From: Ignavibacteriales bacterium
GTDB taxonomy: Bacteria > Bacteroidota > Ignavibacteria > Ignavibacteriales > Melioribacteraceae
Assembly: GCA_016177735.1 (NCBI GenBank)
Contig: JACOUS010000018.1
Coordinates: 124,001-188,000, forward strand
DNA: 64,000 nt
Reading direction: 5' to 3'
Position 1 is the stretch's first letter. Each line of letters begins with the position of its first letter. The notes below the pieces were generated by a model. That model searched no databases, had not been told where the DNA came from, and was given only the letters and a program-made list of their open reading frames with translations. Made by a program: the position numbers and the translations under genes. Shown piece after piece: positions 34,690 through 45,249 of the stretch.

Positions 34690-36000
34690 TCAAGCAAGCG
34701 AAGAAAGTTTCGGCGAATAAATTTTTATAAGCATGTAAAACAAGAATAGAATAGCGGCGTTCACTATCACTGCGGTAGGTATCCCGAAGTGTTCTGCAAT
34801 CATTCCGATCCAAAGCGAGCCGAGCGGATAAAGTGCAAAGAAAGTAAATGTATAAAAGCTGATTACTCTTCCCCTAAATTTTTCTTCTACGATTGTTTGT
34901 ATCAATCCGTTGGAAAGATTGTATTGAGTGATAATCATTCCGCCGATCAACACGAGCAAAAAGAGTGAAATAAAAAGTGACCGGTTAAAAGAAAAAAGAA
35001 AAAGTAGAACCGGCAAAGATGCAACACTGTATCCGAGATATTTTCCGCGAACTATGTAACGATTAATTGTTGCAATGATTAGTGCAAATAGTACAGCACC
35101 GGCGCCGCGTGCAGACTGCAGAAATCCATTTGTTGTTGAATCACCGTGAAGAATTTTTACCGCCCATGCCGGAAACAATGTAACGAGTCCCATTCCAAAA
35201 AAACTTAGCATCGAAGTAATTAGCAGAACCGAAAAAATAGCTTTCTCCGTTCTCAAATATTCGAATGCTTCTTTAACGTCCGTCAAAACAGAATTGCCGT
35301 TGTGATTCAATTCCACCGGTTTCAATTTCATCTGAAATAAATTTATGAGCACGGCAAGGAAGGAAATTGCATTTAAAGTAAAACACCAGCCCGGACCAAA
35401 TATTGCATAAATAATTCCGCCGAGTGCCGGTCCAACTGCTGTAGCAGTGTTAAACATTGTTGAGTTGAGTGCAATTCCGTTTACGAGATCTTCTTTATCG
35501 ACAAGCTCGTTCACAAATGCGTGACGTGCCGGTGCATCGAATGCATTTGCAATTCCAGAAAAGAAAGCGAGTATAATTATATGCCACGGCTGAATGACAT
35601 TTGTGAATGTTAAGAGAGCAAGTATAACGGCAATCGTCATCATTCCGATTTGAGTGTAAACAATAATTTTTCTGCGCGGGTAGCGGTCTGCTGCAACACC
35701 GGCGTAAAAAGTAAAAAGCCATGCCGGTATTCCGCTTGCAAATCCAACATATCCTAAAAATGCCGGCGAGTGTGTCAACTCGAAAACAAAATAGGCAAGT
35801 GCGGTCGATTGCATCCACGATCCGAAAAGTGAAATCATTTGTCCCCAAAACCACAAACGATAATTGGGATATTTTAGCGCAGCAAAAGTATTCCTGATAC
35901 TAAATTTTGTTTTTAGCTTCGGGAAAAATCTTTTAACGCTTCCATCTTCAGGTGGAATTACTATCGGGGAAACATCAACATCGGAATTATTACTTTGCAT
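34690..36000 (-). CDS. MFS transporter (EntS/MFS_3 type)
   Basis: Inner-membrane exporter of 436 aa with about 12 helices. Motif A-like loop GVAADRYPRRK follows helix 2, and the family pattern NAFDAPARHAFVNELV follows helix 4. MFS_3 proteins often export siderophores or other metabolites. It lies downstream of hemB on the same strand, 110 bases away with a repeat in between, so a role in porphyrin or haem export is possible but not shown. Confidence 0.88.
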   Translation of the reverse strand: MQSNNSDVDVSPIVIPPEDGSVKRFFPKLKTKFSIRNTFAALKYPNYRLWFWGQMISLFGSWMQSTALAYFVFELTHSPAFLGYVGFASGIPAWLFTFYAGVAADRYPRRKIIVYTQIGMMTIAVILALLTFTNVIQPWHIIILAFFSGIANAFDAPARHAFVNELVDKEDLVNGIALNSTMFNTATAVGPALGGIIYAIFGPGWCFTLNAISFLAVLINLFQMKLKPVELNHNGNSVLTDVKEAFEYLRTEKAIFSVLLITSMLSFFGMGLVTLFPAWAVKILHGDSTTNGFLQSARGAGAVLFALIIATINRYIVRGKYLGYSVASLPVLLFLFSFNRSLFISLFLLVLIGGMIITQYNLSNGLIQTIVEEKFRGRVISFYTFTFFALYPLGSLWIGMIAEHFGIPTAVIVNAAILFLFYMLIKIYSPKLSSLA

Positions 36001-36022
36001 AAAAAACTTCTACCAATAATAT

Positions 36023-36093
36023 TGCTCACGCTCTTGATCTTAATCATGATCTCAAAAGGAGAAGAACAAGAATAAGATCAAGAACATGAGTAT
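36023..36093. repeat. Imperfect palindromic repeat (CATGATCTTG family), copy 1
   Basis: GCTCACGCTCTTGATCTT faces AAGATCAAGAACATGAG across an A-rich middle. The same words occur at 54741-54823. Located between hemB and the MFS gene. Confidence 0.55.
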
Positions 36094-36110
36094 GAAAACA
36101 TTTCTTGTTG

Positions 36111-37159
<1,049 letters not shown>

Positions 37160-37160
<1 letters not shown>

Positions 37161-37582
37161 TATAATTTTACGTTCGGTGTTTGTATTGAATTTCCTTTTG
37201 CTGTTTTGATACTGCTTACTAATAATCTTTCTATTTCATCGCAATCTTTAAACATACTTTCGAATTCATTTTCATTTATTATTTCTGCCGCATGAAATAC
37301 TTTTAACCAGAAATCTGTTTCTCTTGATTCTTTTAATGAAATATCTAATTTGTTTACAAAATCTTTTTTCGAATGAGCACTTTGAGCTTCGGAAACATTG
37401 GCTCCAATTGAAGTCCCTGATCTCAACAATTGTTCATAAATTGAACGTAAATCTTTGTCTTTCTTTAATAAGTATTTATAAAATTTGACAATTCTAACGG
37501 CAAAGCTGAAAGATTTTTCACGAAGAGTATTTCCATATTTTGCTTTGGATTCCGCAACTGTGAATGTTTTCCTTTTATACAT
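37160..37582 (-). CDS. S23-type four-helix bundle protein
   Basis: A 140-aa all-helical protein of the family first seen inside 23S rRNA intervening sequences (four helix bundle protein). The signature stretch GTSIGANVSEAQSAHSKKDF and LDISLKESRETDFWLKV is clear. The molecular role is unknown. Here it is not in an rRNA gene but inside the hem cluster between hemG and hemB, flanked on both sides by GAATGCAGAA repeats, which suggests that it arrived as part of a mobile cassette. Confidence 0.88.
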
Positions 37583-37605
37583 AGCTGCTCCAATTTATTT
37601 ATGAA

Positions 37606-37640
37606 AAATTCTGCGTTCGTCATTCTGCACTCTGCACTCG
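37606..37640. repeat. GAATGCAGAA repeat overlapping the hemG 3' end
   Basis: On the minus strand the units GTGCAGAGTGCAGAATG encode the last residues of hemG (RVQSAE and stop) and continue into the spacer. Confidence 0.7.
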
Positions 37641-38993
37641 TTTTAGAATTGTTTCAGAATTCTTGATGCAATCTCCAACAGAAATTCCGCCGCGGAAATT
37701 GCCACCGATGAAAATTCCCGGATTCTCTTTCTCAAATTTATTAAAATAATTTTCGTGTTCTATGTAACCGATATTGTATTGCGGAATCGCTTTCTGCCAC
37801 ATTCTATCTTTCACAAAAACCGGATCACCGTTTACTTTTGTAATCTCTTTGAATTCATGTAGAACTTTATCGATAAGTTTTTCTTTCTCCATTTCAAAAA
37901 GATGTGATGAGCGCGCACCGCCAACAAATAAAGTGAACGCAGCTTTATCATCATCGCAGCGATTTGGAAATATTGTTGAACTCCAAATTGCACCGAGGAA
38001 TGTTTTCTGTTCTTTTGACGGAATCAAATAACCAAAGCCGTCAAGAGGACGTGCGATTTGATCTTTTCTAAATCCGAGATACAAAACCATAACCGGTGGA
38101 TAAAAAATATCATTTGCATGATTCACAAATTCTTTATCCAAAGAAGAAAATATTTTTGAAGCAGTATGAGCCGGAACAGTTGATAAAACATAATCGGAAA
38201 TTATTTCTTTTATCACTCCATTCTGCTCATAACGAATATTCCAATTTTTCATTCTGCATTCTACATTCTGCACTCTGCATTCGTAAACAACGCGTTCTTT
38301 CAATTTTTCAGCAATTGCCTTCGGAAAACTTTGCATGCCATTTATGAAGGAAAACATTTTTGCACTTTGCTTGGATTGCTCTGCTCTCTGTTTTCTTTCC
38401 CTCGCACCTTTTATCATTCCTTTTACAAGTCCGCCGTAAACTTCTTCCAAACGATAAAGTTTTGGGAATGCAGATTTCACACTGAGTTTGTTCGGATCGC
38501 CGGCAAACACGCCGCTAACAAAAGGATCAATCGCATAATCCAAAAATTCTTGTCCCAATCTTCTGCGTACAAACTGCGCCATGCTTTGATAGTAACCGTC
38601 ATTTGATTTACCGATAAACGGTTCTGCCATCACACGTAGCTTTGCTTTTGTAGAAAATAATTTTGTTTTGATAAACGCCGGCGGAGTAGTCGGCAGAGGA
38701 TAAAGTTCATTGTTTCGTAATATGTAACGTTTGTTAGCCGATTCATTTGCATAAATCATTTCTTCGGATAAACCAATTTCATCAGCAAGCTCGCGTATCA
38801 GGGGCGTTGTTTCGAGTCCGCTGTTCGGACCCAAATCAATTAAGAAACCGTTTTCGCGAATCGTTTCCATTGCGCCGCCGGCTTCGCTTTTCGTTTCAAG
38901 GATTGTTATATCGAATCCTTCTTTGTGAAGCCAGTATGCTGTTGCAAGTCCGGAAATTCCGGCACCGAGTATTGTGATTTTCTTTTTGTTCAT
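37620..38993 (-). CDS. hemG: Protoporphyrinogen oxidase, HemY/HemG flavoprotein type
   Basis: FAD enzyme that oxidises (copro- or) protoporphyrinogen IX. The FAD site is ITILGAGISGLATAYWL at the N-terminus with LGPNSGLET after it; the C-terminal FAD motif is GGNFRGGISVGDCI. This 457-aa form normally uses oxygen, while the nearby HemN works without oxygen. Two segments come from GAATGCAGAA repeats: about residues 238-248 (CRVQNVECRM) and the last six residues. It overlaps hemH by 4 bases. Confidence 0.93.
   Translation of the reverse strand: MNKKKITILGAGISGLATAYWLHKEGFDITILETKSEAGGAMETIRENGFLIDLGPNSGLETTPLIRELADEIGLSEEMIYANESANKRYILRNNELYPLPTTPPAFIKTKLFSTKAKLRVMAEPFIGKSNDGYYQSMAQFVRRRLGQEFLDYAIDPFVSGVFAGDPNKLSVKSAFPKLYRLEEVYGGLVKGMIKGARERKQRAEQSKQSAKMFSFINGMQSFPKAIAEKLKERVVYECRVQNVECRMKNWNIRYEQNGVIKEIISDYVLSTVPAHTASKIFSSLDKEFVNHANDIFYPPVMVLYLGFRKDQIARPLDGFGYLIPSKEQKTFLGAIWSSTIFPNRCDDDKAAFTLFVGGARSSHLFEMEKEKLIDKVLHEFKEITKVNGDPVFVKDRMWQKAIPQYNIGYIEHENYFNKFEKENPGIFIGGNFRGGISVGDCIKNSETILKRVQSAE
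38250..38283. repeat. In-frame GAATGCAGAA tandem repeat inside hemG
   Basis: On the minus strand GAATGCAGAGTGCAGAATG and more units keep the hemG frame open, encoding CRVQNVECRM. Same family as 37106-37160 and 37606-37640. Confidence 0.75.
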
Positions 38994-39943
38994 AATTTTT
39001 GTTCAACAAGATTTTTCAAAGCTTCCACAAATAGTTTTGAATCGTTCAACCCGGTCATCACAACATAATTTTCTATTCCTACTTTTTCCGCAACGTGTCT
39101 GTATTCGATATTTAATTCAAACAAAGTTTCTACATGATCTGAAACAAAACTGATCGGGATAATCAACAAATTTTTTTTGTCTTGTGAAGATAGTTCTTCA
39201 ATTTTTTTAGCGGTTGCCGGTTCAAGCCATTTCATAGGTCCAACTTTGCTTTGAAAGCACAAATGATATTCATGCGAATTTTTTCGTGTGTTCATCACAG
39301 CTTCCATCGTCTCTTTTATTTGATGACTATAGGGGTCGCCTTTTTTTACCAAACTAACCGGCGTGCCGTGTGCGCTGAAAACAAGCTGTACATCTTTTCT
39401 AACATTTTCGGGAAATCTCAAAAGTGATTCGTCTATTCGTTCGTTAATTGCCGCAACATATTTCTCATTTGTTTGATAACTGTTTACATAAACTAATTTT
39501 GATTTATCATCAGTGCAATGTCTTTTCCATTCGTTAAATGAAGAGCCGGTTGTTGTGATTGAATAGTGCGGGTAAAGAGGCAGCAGAATAATCTTATCAT
39601 ACTTTCCGTTTTGAACTTTAGCCACAATTTCTTTTGTAAGCGGTTTCCAATAACGCATCGCAGTGTGAACATCAATATCACGATTGTCTTTTCTCAATGA
39701 TTCTTCAAGCATCGAGCGTTGTAGCTCTGTCCACTCGTTCAATGGTGATTTGCCGCCGATAAGTTTGTACTCTTCCACAATTTTTGGTGCGCGTCTGCTT
39801 GAAATAATTTTTGCAAAAAGTTTTTGACCGAACGGAAGCTTAAAAATATCGGGGTCGCAAAAAAGATTATATAAAAACGGTTCAACCGATTCGAGTGAAT
39901 CAGGTCCGCCGAGATTAAAAAGTACTACTGCAGTTTTATGCAA
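38990..39943 (-). CDS. hemH: Ferrochelatase
   Basis: Inserts iron into protoporphyrin IX (or coproporphyrin III). The 317-aa protein starts VVLFNLGGPDSLE and carries the metal-inserting His192 in VFSAHGTPVSL. The later PMKWLEP and SFVSDHVETLFELN are also conserved. No [2Fe-2S] Cys cluster is seen at the C-terminus. First gene of the hemH-hemG-S23-hemB group; the MNT-HEPN pair lies upstream on the other strand. Confidence 0.96.
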   Translation of the reverse strand: MHKTAVVLFNLGGPDSLESVEPFLYNLFCDPDIFKLPFGQKLFAKIISSRRAPKIVEEYKLIGGKSPLNEWTELQRSMLEESLRKDNRDIDVHTAMRYWKPLTKEIVAKVQNGKYDKIILLPLYPHYSITTTGSSFNEWKRHCTDDKSKLVYVNSYQTNEKYVAAINERIDESLLRFPENVRKDVQLVFSAHGTPVSLVKKGDPYSHQIKETMEAVMNTRKNSHEYHLCFQSKVGPMKWLEPATAKKIEELSSQDKKNLLIIPISFVSDHVETLFELNIEYRHVAEKVGIENYVVMTGLNDSKLFVEALKNLVEQKL

Positions 39944-40090
39944 AATCGATTCCTTTCGTAGTGATTCATTAAAATGCGCAACACAAATTTATGAAATTTC
40001 GTATACTAAAAACTTGTTGGTAAAAAGTATTCCGGCAGAGAAAAATTGATACAAGTACAATTTTTACTTATGTTTTAACGGAAATAATTG

Positions 40091-40438
40091 ATGACAATGA
40101 AATCTCTACTAAAAATATTTTCGAAAATACAGAAGGAAGCTCTTGAAAGATTGCGCGGTAAATTATTTTCTGATTTCCCCGTTAAAAAAATAATTATTTA
40201 TGGTTCAGCTGTAAGAAATGAGTTGTCGCCTGAATCCGATATCGATTTATTAATAATTACGAAATTCCCAATAGATAGGGAAGAACGGCATAGAATTACT
40301 GATATAGTTTTTGAAATTAATTTGGAATTTGCTACCAACTACAGCACACTTGTGGTTGATGAAAATGCTTGGGAGAATGGCTTGTATTCTGTATTGCCGC
40401 TGAAGGAAGAAGTGCTGAATGAAGGCATTGTACTATGA
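40091..40438 (+). CDS. MNT-type nucleotidyltransferase (antitoxin of MNT-HEPN pair)
   Basis: A 115-aa minimal nucleotidyltransferase. The catalytic pattern is YGSAVRNELSPESDIDLLII, with Gly-Ser and the Asp-x-Asp pair. Such proteins neutralise HEPN toxins, in known cases by adding AMP to the toxin. Its stop overlaps the HEPN start (ATGA). Two further in-frame starts exist close by (TTG 40088, ATG 40097). The pair interrupts the hem cluster on the opposite strand. Confidence 0.85.
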   Translation: MTMKSLLKIFSKIQKEALERLRGKLFSDFPVKKIIIYGSAVRNELSPESDIDLLIITKFPIDREERHRITDIVFEINLEFATNYSTLVVDENAWENGLYSVLPLKEEVLNEGIVL

Positions 40439-40842
40439 CGCAAGAATCTCATCGCGTTGAAGTAGTTAGATACTGGTGGAAAAAAGGGAAAGAAAGTTTG
40501 GAATCTGCCAAACGTGAAAGGGACGCTGGTTTTTATTCTTTCGCTTCAAACAGAATATATTATGCAGCATTTTATGCTGTGAGCGCCTTGCTATTGGATA
40601 GAGAGTTTACATTTAAAAAACATTCAGGAGTTCGAAACGCTTTTCATCAAAAATTTATTAAACACGGACTGATTGATAAAGAATGGGGAAAGTTTTATGA
40701 CCGGTTGTTTGAAGATAGGCAAGAAGGAGACTATTTGGCATTGACTGAGTTTGAAAGGGAATACATTGACAAGCAAATTGATAAATGTAGCGAATTTCTC
40801 GAATTAATTATGCCGCACTTTGTTCATCTTATCCGTGAGTGA
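40435..40842 (+). CDS. HEPN-domain protein (toxin of MNT-HEPN pair)
   Basis: A 135-aa helical HEPN protein of the PF05168 kind, recognised by ASNRIYYAAFYAVSALLL, then KKHSGVRNAFHQKF, and the final DRQEGDYL. HEPN toxins are RNases; whether this one is active cannot be told, as the RX4-6H motif is not clear (RNAFH is the nearest). Translation is coupled to the upstream MNT gene. Confidence 0.83.
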   Translation: MTQESHRVEVVRYWWKKGKESLESAKRERDAGFYSFASNRIYYAAFYAVSALLLDREFTFKKHSGVRNAFHQKFIKHGLIDKEWGKFYDRLFEDRQEGDYLALTEFEREYIDKQIDKCSEFLELIMPHFVHLIRE

Positions 40843-40913
40843 TACGGAGTATCAAAACCTTCAAAGTTGTAAAGCTCAGATGCAATTTTACTTAATGAAC
40901 ATTCTTTCTAAAA

Positions 40914-42290
40914 TCAAACTGTTCTCGAATATTTTGCTCTATCAACTTTCTGTTCGATGTACCAATCAAAGTTCATCGCAATATTTCTGATTAGCAGACG
41001 CCCCATTTGTGTAACAACGAGCTTTCTATTTTTCAATTCAACCAAACCGTCGGCAAGAAAATCATCCATTCCTTCCAATCCTTTCGAAAAATATTTTTCG
41101 AATTCGATGCTGAATTTTTTTTCAACCGTTTCGAAGTCGAGTTCGAAATCACACATTATTTTTGTGATTACATGGCGGCGCAAAACATCATCGTCTGTTA
41201 AATAAATGCCGCGTTCAACGGGGAATGATTCATTGTTCAGCGATGTGAAGTATTCGTTTTCTTTCTTAACATTTTGTGAATAACATCTTCCAATTTGACT
41301 TATGCTCGTAATTCCCATTCCGTAAAGATCGGCGCCGGCATGTGTGCTGTATCCTTGAAAATTTCTGTAAAGTTTTTTCTCGCGCAATGCAACGGCAAGT
41401 TCGTCGTCAGGTTTTGCAAAATGATCCATTCCAATAAAAACATATCCGGCACCCGTAAGTTTCTCGATTGTCATTTTGAGTATCTGCAATTTTTCTTCCG
41501 GTACCGGCAAATCTTCCGGCTTTATCAATGCCATATGTTTTTTCATCCACGGCACATGAGCGTAGTTGAAAACGGCAATTCGTTCGGGTGAAATATCTAT
41601 TATTGCATCAACGGTCTTTGTAAATGTTTCAACGGATTGAAACGGAAGTCCGTAAATCAAATCAAGATTGATGCTGTGGAATCCGAGTTCGCGTACCCAG
41701 TTAACAACTTGCCGTGTCATTTCTTCGGGTTGAATTCTGTTAACGGCTTTCTGAACTTTATCGTTAAAATCCTGAACTCCCATGCTAATGCGGTTGAAGC
41801 CGCCGTTACGTAATGCTTCCAAATGTTCTTTTGTTAATCCGCGCGGATCGATTTCGCATCCTTCTTCTGCGCCGGCTTTGAATTCAAAACTTTGATTGAT
41901 GTACGAGATCAAATCAGTAATCTCATCGGGATCGAGATGCGTTGGTGTTCCGCCGCCCCAGTGTAACTGTGCTGCTTTGCGGTCGGTGGTTAAATAAGTG
42001 CGCAGTAAATCAATTTCATTTTTGAGATGCTTGACGTATTCCTTTACTCTACCTCTGTTGCGAGTGATGATCATGTTGCAGCCGCAGAAGTAACAAAGTG
42101 TATCGCAGAAGGGAAGATGGAAGTATAACGAAAGATCGGGCGGTGCCGTTTCGTTGTTCGTGCGGATTATCTCATCGAGATATTTCTCCGATGTGAACGA
42201 TTCATTGAACTGCGGTGCAGTCGGGTAACTTGTGTACCGCGGTCCAGGTTTATCATATTTTTTGATCACGTCTAAATTTATTTCAAACAT
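40914..42290 (-). CDS. hemN: Oxygen-independent coproporphyrinogen III oxidase
   Basis: Radical SAM enzyme that turns coproporphyrinogen III into protoporphyrinogen IX without oxygen. Length 458 aa is that of true HemN rather than the shorter HemW. The cluster motif is CDTLCYFCGC (Cys62, 66, 69, 71) in YFHLPFCDTLCYFCGCN, after the N-terminal YTSYPTAPQF. This and hemG/Y differ in oxygen need, which suggests a flexible pathway. Confidence 0.96.
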   Translation of the reverse strand: MFEINLDVIKKYDKPGPRYTSYPTAPQFNESFTSEKYLDEIIRTNNETAPPDLSLYFHLPFCDTLCYFCGCNMIITRNRGRVKEYVKHLKNEIDLLRTYLTTDRKAAQLHWGGGTPTHLDPDEITDLISYINQSFEFKAGAEEGCEIDPRGLTKEHLEALRNGGFNRISMGVQDFNDKVQKAVNRIQPEEMTRQVVNWVRELGFHSINLDLIYGLPFQSVETFTKTVDAIIDISPERIAVFNYAHVPWMKKHMALIKPEDLPVPEEKLQILKMTIEKLTGAGYVFIGMDHFAKPDDELAVALREKKLYRNFQGYSTHAGADLYGMGITSISQIGRCYSQNVKKENEYFTSLNNESFPVERGIYLTDDDVLRRHVITKIMCDFELDFETVEKKFSIEFEKYFSKGLEGMDDFLADGLVELKNRKLVVTQMGRLLIRNIAMNFDWYIEQKVDRAKYSRTV

Positions 42291-42306
42291 AATATCCTCA
42301 CTCTTC

Positions 42307-42452
42307 TTTCACCGCAGAGACACGGAGAGAGCCGCTCTGCGTCTCAGTGATTAATTTTCTAAATATCCATTTAACATTCTTCTAAAATCTTCAATCAATC
42401 TTTTTGCATATTAATGAACAAGATTAATTCACTCCGCGTCTTTGCGGTGAAA
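42307..42452. repeat. Inverted repeat pair between hemN and hemE
   Basis: TTTCACCGCAGAGACACGG at 42307 and the inverted CCGCGTCTTTGCGGTGAAA ending at 42452 are near-exact arms. The right arm is inside hemE and encodes its last residues (FHRKDAE). A further partial copy is GCCGCTCTGCGTCTC between them. Confidence 0.7.
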
Positions 42453-43508
42453 TCTTTTACTTTCTTCTTTTACAGTTTCTACTAAAAACTTTGCATTCTC
42501 CGGATCAACATCCGGCAATATCCCGTGACCGAGATTGAAAATGTGTCCGCTGCCATTACCGAATGATTGCAGAACTTTAACAGCTTCCGATTTTATTTTT
42601 TCTTTACCGGCATACAAAACAGTCGGATCGAGATTCCCTTGCAACGCAATTTTGCCATTGATCTGTTCTTTCACTTTTCCGAGTTCCATTGTCCAGTCCA
42701 AACCGATCACGTCAGCACCGCAGCCGGCAAGTTTTTCCAATTTGTAATGGACACCTTTTGCAAAAACAATCACCGGTTCATCGTTGCGTCTTATTTGAGA
42801 AATCACTTGCTCAATATAACGAAGAGAGAACTCTTCGAAATCACCCGGCGAAAGAATTCCGCCCCACGTATCAAAAATTTGTACGGCGTCTGCACCGGCT
42901 TCAATTTTTGCAGAAAGATAATCAGCGACAGACTTTGCAATTTTATTCAAAAGTTTGTGTGCGGCTTCCGGCTGATTGTAAATGAATTTTTTTATCTCGG
43001 AAAAATTTTTCGATCCGCCGCCTTCAACCATGTAAGTCATAAGCGTCCACGGCGAACCGGCAAACCCGATTAAAGGCACGCGGCTGTTCAATTCTTTTTT
43101 GGTCAGCGAAACGGCATCGAGAACATATTTAAGATCCTTTGACGGGTCAACATCTTTCAATTTGTTAACATCGTTTTCAGAACGAATCGGAGCAAATAAT
43201 TTCGGACCCTTGCTTTCTATCATTTCGAGTTTCATTCCCATCGCTTCGGGAATAACGAGTATATCCGAAAAAATAATCGCCGCATCAACGCCGATAATAT
43301 CAACCGGCTGAATAGTAACTTCTGCCGCGAGTTCGGGAGTTTTACACATTGTTAAGAAATCATATTTATCACGCACTGCGCGGTATTGCGGCAAATATCT
43401 ACCGGCTTGGCGCATTATCCAGATCGGCGTGCGTTCAACTTGTCCGCGTTTACATGCTCTTAAGAATAAATCATTTTGAAGTTGAGACAAGAATCCTCCG
43501 TTATGCAA
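42429..43508 (-). CDS. hemE: Uroporphyrinogen decarboxylase
   Basis: Removes four carboxyl groups from uroporphyrinogen III. The 359-aa protein starts with the substrate-binding motif IWIMRQAGRYLPQYR and has GFAGSPWTLMTYMVEG further on. The final residues are encoded by an intergenic-type repeat (42429-42452). It overlaps hemD by 8 bases. Confidence 0.97.
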   Translation of the reverse strand: MHNGGFLSQLQNDLFLRACKRGQVERTPIWIMRQAGRYLPQYRAVRDKYDFLTMCKTPELAAEVTIQPVDIIGVDAAIIFSDILVIPEAMGMKLEMIESKGPKLFAPIRSENDVNKLKDVDPSKDLKYVLDAVSLTKKELNSRVPLIGFAGSPWTLMTYMVEGGGSKNFSEIKKFIYNQPEAAHKLLNKIAKSVADYLSAKIEAGADAVQIFDTWGGILSPGDFEEFSLRYIEQVISQIRRNDEPVIVFAKGVHYKLEKLAGCGADVIGLDWTMELGKVKEQINGKIALQGNLDPTVLYAGKEKIKSEAVKVLQSFGNGSGHIFNLGHGILPDVDPENAKFLVETVKEESKRFHRKDAE

Positions 43509-44286
43509 TATTAGCTGTTACTTGAAAATATTTTATAATTGCTTCACCAACACCATGCAAAGAAAAAGTATCCGGCACAACATGAACAACAAGTCCGGCT
43601 TCTCTTATTGCGCTTTCAGTCGTAGTGCCGATTGCACAAATCAAACTTTTTTCAAAATATGTCAAAGCATTTTTGGTGTTCATTAATGCGAGAAAATTTG
43701 AAAATGAAGACGGACTTGTAAAAACAAAAATGTCCGGCTTATTCGTTGTTATCGTTTCATATTCAGTTTGCAAATCATGGATGTCATTTTGAACAACGTT
43801 GTAAATTTTAAGAGTAGAGACTAAAGCACCTTGTCCGGATAATCCGGCACTAAGTTCATCTCGTGAAAGTGAAGAGCACGGTATCAAAATTTTCTTGCCG
43901 GCGATATTTAGTTCCGAAAATTTTTTTAGCAGACCTTTGGCACTGTATTCATCGGGAATCAAGTGAACGTAGATGCCGAGCTTACCGCATTTTTCGGCGG
44001 TACTTTTTCCAACAACGGCAATTTTTGTTTTTGAAAAGTCCGGCTTGTATAATTTTTCGGCTTGTGCAAAAATCTCTGCCGCATTTGCAGACGTAAAAAC
44101 TAGGTAATCAAAATCGTACGCTTTAGAGAAAATTTCTTTCACTTCGTCAGTACCGATTGAAGGAATAATTTTTATAGTAGGAAAGTAAATTATTTCCGCT
44201 CCTTCATTAACGAGGCGAAGCAGAGAAAGCTCGGATTCCTTCTTCGTTTTGGTAACTAATATTTTTTTATTGATAAGTAAGTTCAT
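43501..44286 (-). CDS. hemD: Uroporphyrinogen-III synthase
   Basis: Closes and inverts ring D of hydroxymethylbilane. The 261-aa protein has the loose family pattern: VFTSANAAEIF (about 65-75), AVVGKSTAEKCGKLG, LIPCSSLSRDEL, and VFTSPSSFSNFL. The family is poorly conserved, and its position between hemC and hemE gives strong support. Confidence 0.92.
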   Translation of the reverse strand: MNLLINKKILVTKTKKESELSLLRLVNEGAEIIYFPTIKIIPSIGTDEVKEIFSKAYDFDYLVFTSANAAEIFAQAEKLYKPDFSKTKIAVVGKSTAEKCGKLGIYVHLIPDEYSAKGLLKKFSELNIAGKKILIPCSSLSRDELSAGLSGQGALVSTLKIYNVVQNDIHDLQTEYETITTNKPDIFVFTSPSSFSNFLALMNTKNALTYFEKSLICAIGTTTESAIREAGLVVHVVPDTFSLHGVGEAIIKYFQVTANIA

Positions 44287-44325
44287 TTCAAATAAAAATT
44301 TTATTAATTGTCTCTCGCAGAGTAA

Positions 44326-45249
44326 TTAAGAAAGACTGTCAAGTATTTCAGCGGCGCCGGCTTTCAATAAATCTTTTGCGAGTTTTACTCCCAGCTTTTC
44401 CGGATTTGATTTTGCGCCTCGCATTTTTTTTCTAAATATAATCAAACCATCGAGCGAACCAACAATAGCATCGAGATACAAACCGTTCGGCTTGACTTGT
44501 GCGTACGCACCAATTGGAACGTGGCAGCCGCCCTCAAGCGTTTTGAGCAGAGAACGTTCTGCGCGCACAGCAGTGTACGTTGCTTCATCATGAATTGATT
44601 TTAATATCTCAGCCGCAAATTTATTTTCTTTTCTTATTTCGATTCCGAGCGCGCCCTGACCAACTGCCGGTAATATTTCATCAATGCCGATAATGGAAGA
44701 AATATATTTGTTTAATTTCAAACGCTCAACACCGGCACGTGCAAGTATTATTGCATCCCATTTTGATCCGAGAAATTTTTTAATTCTTGTCGGAACGTTG
44801 CCGCGTAACTCTTCGGTTTTTATATCCGGTCTTTGATGTAGTAACTGTGAGCTTCTTCTTAACGAACCGGTAGCCACGACAGCACCTTCCCGCAAAGTTT
44901 TTACTGTTGTTCCTTTTTTACGTGCTATCAAAACATCTTCAACCGGATGGCGCTTTGTAACGGCTCCGATCATCAATCCTTCCGGCAGAACTGTCTGCAA
45001 ATCTTTTAAACTGTGAACGGCAATATCAATTGTTCCTTTCAGTAATTCGTTCTCCAATTCTTTTGTGAATAAACCTTTATCGCCGATCTTTGAAAGAGCA
45101 GTATCGAGAATTTTATCACCTTTTGTGTTGATAATTTTTATTTCTACGGAAAGATTTTTATTCCTTCTTTCCAATTCTTTCTTTACAAAGTTGGACTGCC
45201 AAAGCGCAAGATCACTTCCGCGCGAGCCGATTATCAATTTCTGTTTCAA
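44326..45249 (-). CDS. hemC: Hydroxymethylbilane synthase
   Basis: Polymerises four porphobilinogen units. The 307-aa length is standard. The dipyrromethane cofactor attaches to Cys242 in LEGGCHVPIGAYA. GSRGSDLALWQSN near the start and ATGSLRRSSQLL mid-protein are conserved. It overlaps the end of hemA by 4 bases. Confidence 0.98.
   Translation of the reverse strand: MKQKLIIGSRGSDLALWQSNFVKKELERRNKNLSVEIKIINTKGDKILDTALSKIGDKGLFTKELENELLKGTIDIAVHSLKDLQTVLPEGLMIGAVTKRHPVEDVLIARKKGTTVKTLREGAVVATGSLRRSSQLLHQRPDIKTEELRGNVPTRIKKFLGSKWDAIILARAGVERLKLNKYISSIIGIDEILPAVGQGALGIEIRKENKFAAEILKSIHDEATYTAVRAERSLLKTLEGGCHVPIGAYAQVKPNGLYLDAIVGSLDGLIIFRKKMRGAKSNPEKLGVKLAKDLLKAGAAEILDSLS

Noticed and set aside
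42567-43073. Plus-strand open frame inside hemE
   Set aside because: Antisense shadow of a well-conserved enzyme.
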